Source: Capitulum mitella
Taxonomy: Eukaryota > Arthropoda > Thecostraca > Pollicipedomorpha > Pollicipedidae
Direction of reading: 5' to 3'
Assembly (NCBI GenBank): GCA_030062745.1
Contig: CP099850.1
Span: 8,251,538-8,315,537, forward strand
DNA: 64,000 bases
Below, in pieces: positions 60,395 to 64,000 of this stretch. A program made the position numbers and the translations under genes. The first letter of the stretch is position 1. Every line of letters starts with the position of its first letter. The notes below the pieces were generated by a model. That model was given only the letters and a program-made list of their open reading frames with translations, was not told the origin of the DNA and made no database searches.

Positions 60395-60600
60395 CTTGAT
60401 TCTTTTTTGGGTGAATCGATTCCCAACCCGACTCATAGCTTGGTGAATCGATTCTGATTTTGACGCAGCACGGTTTTCGAAGACTGAATCAATGCCGGTT
60501 GCGACGTTAAATGAAATGAGTCGATTCCGGAATTGATTCCACTAAGACCCATTGGATTGGATTAAGCCATTACAATCGATTCAGTTGGCAATTAAAATTC
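60395..60600 (-). repeat. Dispersed GAATCGATTC-rich repeat, copy B
   Basis: This is the reverse-complement homologue of 29755-29925 and contains four or more GAATCGATTC or GAGTCGATTCC segments. It lies 5' of the reverse-transcriptase relic on the same (minus) strand, so it could be part of the same insertion, but the other copy has no adjacent polymerase remnant. Confidence 0.65.
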
Positions 60601-61933
60601 CCGCATAAAAGCGTTTTTAACAAATTTCAACACAATCATTTCGTATGTTATGCTAAATGGTAACGATAATGACAGTACTGAGAAATGTTAATGTTAGAAT
60701 ACAGTAAGTAAATGCACTGAAATGTCTGCGAATAGCATTTAAACAGGCGGCTCCCGCTTGTTTTGCTGCGCGAAGATGCCACGCCGTTGGCGCCGATGGC
60801 TTCGTCTCTCGTTGTAGGATATTTAAAAGACATCTCAGACAGAACTAACATGAGAGATTCAGAACTCTCAAAAATCCAAGCCACGACACATTCCTCCCTG
60901 GTCCAGTTATGGTCCGTTCCATCGAAATTCGACATTTCATCATTTTGACATGGCAACGCGTTTTACCTGTGAAAACCGTTCACATTTGATTACACAGAGG
61001 TCAGGAAAGACACCGCTGGTGAAGCCCAGTCCACTGTGTGGGCTGGGCGAGATGACAATTTGCATTTTTCATTTGCATTTTGTTTGGCGCCTATGCATCA
61101 CTCGGACTCCGTTTTGTGGTAAGTTGTACCACTAAAATTGTTCTGGTTTAATGGCTTCGCCTGGGTTATTGGCGTAAATGATCTGTCCCCTGAAGTTGAC
61201 GATCCTAAATCCATTACTGTCCGAGCTGTTGCTATATGTTTCCGAGACCTTACAATTTGCGATAGGTTTCTCATTGGTAAAAGTCCAAAAACATGCCCTG
61301 TCCCCTTTTCGCGCATGCTGTGACTGATACCGTCGTTGGAACGGCATTAAGTTATGCCGTGGATCGTCGCAACAGTTCAACCTGTTGTGAGTGCGGATTT
61401 CGTTCTCATCGGGACAGCCGTCTGTGCTGTGCGTCCGGTTAAAAATGCGGCCAAGCAGACAGATACACGCACGCTACTGATTTAGCTGCTTTGATCCTCG
61501 AACTCTGGTTTTCATCGATTGTATGACTGCATTTGCTTGCTGCGCTCACCTACTCTAACTTGGGTTGCTTGCAAACTTTCGGGATGTAAAGGAAACGAAT
61601 AGGTGTTGGGCTGCTCTCCCCCCCAGCGTGGTTTTCCATCTGATTTTGTCTGGGGGTGCAGCACGCCCAATGCGCCGGGTATTTTGGTTCGATTAGAACA
61701 AACATACAAGCTTAAGAGACACTGTAAAAGATTCATAACGTTCGTGTTGCGTTTAAATGTATTTGACCTTCAAAGAAGTCGTGCCGTCCATTGCACACAG
61801 ACAAATAAAAAGCGCTCTACTTTTCCGACATGTTTCGCTAGCGACACAACGGACGGTCTCGACTACAGACGCAGGAGCGCCGTCGTGATGGTTTCGGCCG
61901 TATCTGCCCTCTTCAGGCCCTATCACCCGGCCG

Positions 61934-61940
61934 TATAAAT
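61934..61940 (+). promoter_or_regulatory. TATA box of the lectin gene
   Basis: TATAAAT stands 117 nt before the lectin start codon at the edge of a GC-rich block. It would place transcription initiation near 61964, giving a 5' UTR of roughly 90 nt with no upstream ATG. This is inferred from position and sequence only. Confidence 0.7.
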
Positions 61941-62056
61941 TGCGGCCGCGTCGTGGCGGCTGCAGGCAGACGACCCGTCACCTCTGAGGAGAGACCGTGT
62001 GCAGAGCGTCGCCCTCGCCGCCGCCCGCACCCATCTGGACGCACCGTCCCGCCGCC

Positions 62057-62518
62057 ATGCGAGCCGTCCTGCTGCTGGCCGCTCTGCTGCCGCTGGCTCC
62101 GGCCAACCATACCGAGCCCTGCCCGACCGACTGGACCTTGGTCAACAGCCTCTGCTACTTCGTGCCTCGGTACATCGTCTCCACCGACTGGGAGACGGCC
62201 GGCAAAGTGTGCAACGGCCTGCAGCCGGGCGCGCAGCTGGCCGTTGTCAACACCAGGGTCATATACGACGTGACGTACGACTTTGTCGGTGAGCGGGGCT
62301 GGTCGGGAGCCTGGATCGGCCTGAACCGACCGGCCGACAACGACACCTGGTTCTGGAACGACGGCACGGCCCTGGCCGGTTTTTCGCACTGGGCCAAGGA
62401 TCAGCCGCACGGCACCGGCGACTGCGCCACGCTGTTGTACGGCAACGGCTGGGTCAACCACAACTGCACCGGCGAAGTGACGCTGCCGCCCATCTGCCAG
62501 TTCCGGCCGGAACTGTGA
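62057..62518 (+). CDS. Secreted C-type lectin-domain protein, single exon
   Basis: This is an uninterrupted 153-residue frame. The start is the first ATG after the TATA box and sits in GCCGCCATGC, a perfect Kozak context. Residues 1-16 (MRAVLLLAALLPLAPA) are a signal peptide. The rest is one long-form C-type lectin domain: Cys22/Cys33 form the extra N-terminal pair, Cys52-Cys147 and Cys123-Cys137 the canonical pairs, and WIGLN (86-90) the hallmark core. The calcium/sugar motif is atypical, with QPH (116-118) instead of EPN or QPD, and WVN (132-134) instead of WND. Classical mannose or galactose binding is therefore doubtful. Sequons lie at Asn17, Asn95 and Asn136. Expected roles in arthropods are immune recognition or shell/cement-type secretion; neither can be chosen from sequence. 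Confidence 0.95.
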   Translation: MRAVLLLAALLPLAPANHTEPCPTDWTLVNSLCYFVPRYIVSTDWETAGKVCNGLQPGAQLAVVNTRVIYDVTYDFVGERGWSGAWIGLNRPADNDTWFWNDGTALAGFSHWAKDQPHGTGDCATLLYGNGWVNHNCTGEVTLPPICQFRPEL

Positions 62519-62720
62519 ATGAGCGGCATGTGCCGCTGCACCTCTCACTGGGAAGGCAGCGCTGATGATCTTCGGACCTCCAAGCGAACCACTATTTTGC
62601 GTCTGTTTTCGAACAGGTCCGAATAATAGGAATGTTTTAATGGCCTGTGTATGTGATGAGTCTTTCGTACGAAAGCGTACGTAATGCTTCCTTAGAATGT
62701 GGGGTGGAAACAAGAACTGA

Positions 62721-62726
62721 AATAAA
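62721..62726 (+). terminator. Polyadenylation signal of the lectin gene
   Basis: AATAAA lies about 200 nt after the lectin stop codon and is the first such hexamer on this strand downstream, suggesting a transcript of about 780 nt. Confidence 0.75.
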
Positions 62727-62739
62727 GCTGAAGCCGCAT

Positions 62740-64000
62740 AGGGGCGTTTGCAACCTATTCGTATTCAGACATTGCACAAAATAGGCGTGGGCCGTTGTCA
62801 TAGTGACTACCGGTGACCAGAAAAAAGCGTTTGACATGAATCTTATGTAGGACCCGAAAGAAAAGCGCATGCTGAGTTTCCAAGTAGTATTATTTGGATA
62901 TGATGATCGATTGCATCTCTGAATACTCTGCCATGGAAAAAAACTGCCCTAATCTCATCTAAAGCATAGATGAGATATTCTAGATTGACAATTCGCTTCA
63001 AAAACCCTAGCCAGACTAGTCCCGGCGCACATGCGGCGCGTGGTTCAGCTGGCAGTAAAACGCCTTTTTAGTGCAGGCAAGATGGGGCGTTTTTACGTTT
63101 TCACATGCATTTTTGAAACGAAGGGGGTTTTGGAATCTGAGGACAGAAATATAGTCTCCAGGACATAACGAAACATGTAAACATACAGATGTACCCTTTT
63201 GTAGCATTAACTATTTTAAAGTAGGATTTAATCATTGTTTCAGCACGGTTGACACATCTTTCTAGGAAAAATATATTCTTATTTTATTCATTTCTTATTT
63301 AAGACATTATATTTTATATAACATAACATAATATATAAATGTGTGTATATATTATTGCGCAAAGACATTCTATTTTTTATTTAAGACATAGTTTTTAGAA
63401 CCAATTTATCGATAGAAACAGTTTGCATCATCATTCAGTTTCTAGCGTTATTGTTTTCAGGATTCGGGTATTGACGAGCGCAGCTGTGATTAATTTGAAC
63501 ATGAGTTTGTGATGCATTTAGAATAATTAGGTTTTCATTGTCATGATCCCAGTGATATGAGAACTCCATCGCATTTGTTTATAAGTTCTTATGAAATCGG
63601 GATGTTTTTTCACTGCATGAAATTATCTCGCAGTGTGCGGGCGTCCACAGTTTACCTTGATAATATCCTGACAACAGATATACGTCAGGGCTAAAAGGAA
63701 TCAGCGGGATTGGCAGCAATTGAAACTGATTTCTTGCACAAGTGCTAGCCGGTTAACCCGGCATTGGCTGGGGTATTTCGCCACCTTCGTTGACGGTGGG
63801 GGGGGGGCTTTAATGTCCCCTCCCGCCTATCTCGAGAATCAATCTTCCGATTCAGCTGATTCAAACGGCATTCGATGGCGCCGAGCTTCGCGGTCCTGTG
63901 TCATATATAAGTTTTGTTTTTTACTTTTGGCCCGCTGATGACGTCACAGGCCAGGTCAAACATGAAAAAGTGGTCATTTGCTCCAGAGTTGGCCATTTAC
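62740..64000. other. Non-genic stretch, nothing recognised
   Basis: AT-rich DNA with TATA/ATAT-rich patches near 63260-63380 and a poly-G run near 63798. No dipeptidase C-terminal exon or other gene was recognised up to the window edge. Confidence 0.5.

Noticed and set aside
60648-60956. 102-residue minus-strand frame near the RT relic as a transposon protein
   Set aside because: No motif recognised; the segment could belong to an element but nothing in the sequence establishes it.

Overview
This is a eukaryotic, intron-rich, repeat-rich genomic window, most likely from an arthropod and plausibly a crustacean. The evidence is spliced exons with GT..AG borders, decayed non-LTR retrotransposon fragments, abundant minisatellites, an internal array of the arthropod-type TTAGG motif, and one gene with a TATA box, a Kozak start and an AATAAA signal. 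CpG is not depleted and many short GC-rich islands interrupt AT-richer DNA. The species cannot be fixed from the sequence. Almost all long open frames here are by-products of GC-rich islands or tandem repeats.

Two genes are supported, both on the + strand. The first is a membrane dipeptidase (peptidase family M19, DPEP-like) spread over about 36 kb. Eight exons (15871-16054, 25512-25668, 38372-38504, 44261-44411, 45512-45569, 50669-50845, 51316-51400, 51664-51739) join in phase and encode a membrane anchor followed by roughly three quarters of the catalytic barrel. A possible first coding exon is at 15446-15560. The exon(s) for the C-terminal ~100 residues were not found before the window ends. 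The second gene, at 62057-62518, is a compact single-exon secreted C-type lectin with its own TATA box and poly(A) signal. If the dipeptidase continues beyond the window, the lectin lies inside its intron.

Layout: 1-15090 is non-genic and holds three large inverted repeats (one a foldback element with an 8-bp target-site duplication and a TTAGG-rich loop), two copies of a dispersed repeat, and several GC islands. 15091-15370 is a 4 x 70 bp tandem repeat just before the dipeptidase start. The dipeptidase introns hold a reverse-transcriptase relic (26208-27115), microsatellites, diverged tandem duplications, very GC-rich islands (notably 34440-36010), and minisatellites at 23500-23905, 38107-38371, 40830-42345, 47640-48180 and 48230-49110. 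51740-61900 holds a 270-bp compound microsatellite, TGACCT-rich duplicated DNA and a second reverse-transcriptase relic (59622-60260). 62730-64000 shows nothing recognisable.

The most unusual structure is at 38107-38371. The 3' splice site and first 12 nt of the third confirmed dipeptidase exon (38372-38504) have been copied upstream as a minisatellite. Each unit length is a multiple of three and the frame stays open into the exon, so use of an upstream decoy acceptor would insert 16-17-residue repeats into the enzyme without a frameshift. The same protein carries Gly where vertebrate DPEP1 has its substrate-binding Asp.
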